Virus record (IMG/VR): IMGVR_UViG_3300033134_000381
Coordinates: 1 to 31,584 of that record
Strand: one strand, 5' to 3'
Length of the DNA: 31,584 bases
Source: a virus
The notes beneath the pieces are model-generated. The model saw only the letters and a list, made by a program, of their open reading frames with translations. It was not told where the DNA came from and ran no database searches. A program made the translations under genes and the position numbers. Shown here in pieces: positions 31,070 through 31,584 of this stretch (within the stretch, counting starts at the first letter, position 1; every line of letters begins with the position of its first letter).

Positions 31070-31584
31070 GCTGCTTCAACGCCTTCGCGCTTTCCTTCGG
31101 ACTGTTGCTCATCGGCTTGACGCTCATTGCGGCATGGATATTCCGCACAGCAGCGGCGCCCTTGGCCGCCAAGCTTGCCTTGCCTGCTCTTTTGATCGCT
31201 CTCGGATGTATAACGCCATATGAAATCAATTCGATACTCGGGATGCCGAAGATGTCCGCACTCGCTGCGCTGCCGGACCGAGCTGAACTCATCGCCTTCG
31301 TGGCTCAAGATAACGATAAGCGCGCTGATCTTTGGCTCAGTGTCAGAGATGCCCCGCCGCGCGCTTACGAGATCGACATTGACGAGGCGATGAAGGAACT
31401 GCTGCGGGACGCGCGCAACCGCAAGGAACATGGCGATCGGGTAATGCTGGTCAAGCACGCCGAACATGCCGCCAAAGAAATGGGCCATCTGAGCATGACC
31501 ATGCAGATATCCCTCGATCCAGCGTACACGATCGACGACAGCGCCTTCGCTTTGCCGAACAAGAACGGGGCGATCGACCCGTAA
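31066..31584 (+). CDS. Third membrane protein of the proton-channel-like trio
   Basis: The 172-residue protein starts at a GTG overlapping the previous stop (GTGA), with GGGGGAGG at 31053-31060 as a strong ribosome binding site. It has two membrane segments (about 7-25 and 36-50), then a soluble domain with ELIAFVAQDND at 74-84, ADLWLSVRDAPPRAYEID at 87-104, a charged helix (about 106-125) and a polar end. The DLW..V...P pattern recalls the upstream protein's DVDLW region, but similarity is too short to call homology. The frame ends exactly at the last base of the window with TAA, so it appears complete. The function is unknown. Confidence 0.7.
   Translation: MSCFNAFALSFGLLLIGLTLIAAWIFRTAAAPLAAKLALPALLIALGCITPYEINSILGMPKMSALAALPDRAELIAFVAQDNDKRADLWLSVRDAPPRAYEIDIDEAMKELLRDARNRKEHGDRVMLVKHAEHAAKEMGHLSMTMQISLDPAYTIDDSAFALPNKNGAIDP

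Noticed and set aside
1-31584. Complete gene transfer agent
   Set aside because: The tip genes are GTA-like, but the capsid, protease, connector inserts, chaperone frameshift, fibres and terminal trio differ from known GTA clusters; a prophage with a GTA-like tail tip is the safer reading.

Overview
This window is the virion-structure half of a tailed phage or prophage, almost entirely on the + strand, with some gene families typical of alphaproteobacterial gene transfer agents (GTAs). DNA is very GC-rich. Short palindromic repeats of the kind common in Rhizobiales chromosomes lie between the head genes, and a GAAC-N7-GAAC box matches the alphaproteobacterial LexA site. The likely source is therefore an alphaproteobacterium, probably of the Rhizobiales, carrying an integrated element. 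This host assignment is inference. No integrase, lysogeny repressor, replication gene, tRNA or attachment site is visible, so neither end of the element is defined.

Layout. 1-1628: tail of an unidentified gene, then the large terminase. 1629-3891: palindromic repeats, three small hydrophobic proteins (the first holin-like) and one minus-strand secreted protein lying between inverted copies of one repeat. 3892-8427: portal, a promoter with an overlapping putative SOS box, an XkdF-type protease joined to a coiled-coil tail, and the major capsid protein. 8513-11110: head-tail connector, HK97 gp10-like protein, tail completion protein and tail tube. 11107-13065: tail assembly chaperones G and G-T, joined by a lambda-type GGGAAAG -1 frameshift site, then a short tape measure. 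13065-20676: a GTA-like tail tip made of a GTA_TIM/DUF2460 fusion, a second DUF2460 protein, DUF2163, an NlpC/P60 peptidase and the tail hub, with four very small genes in between. 20690-29911: three adhesin or fibre genes, the last about 2351 residues long. 29970-31584: three overlapping membrane-protein genes, the first two resembling MotA/ExbB and MotB/ExbD proton-channel subunits.

The genes fit a siphovirus-like particle: terminase and portal load DNA, the protease matures the capsid, connectors join a tube whose length is set by the tape measure, and the tip carries cell-wall and glycan-acting domains plus adhesins. The least explained parts are the terminal proton-channel-like trio, the SOS-type promoter inside the head operon, the TIM barrel moved from the hub onto a DUF2460 protein, and a roughly 55-60-residue module shared by three different virion proteins.
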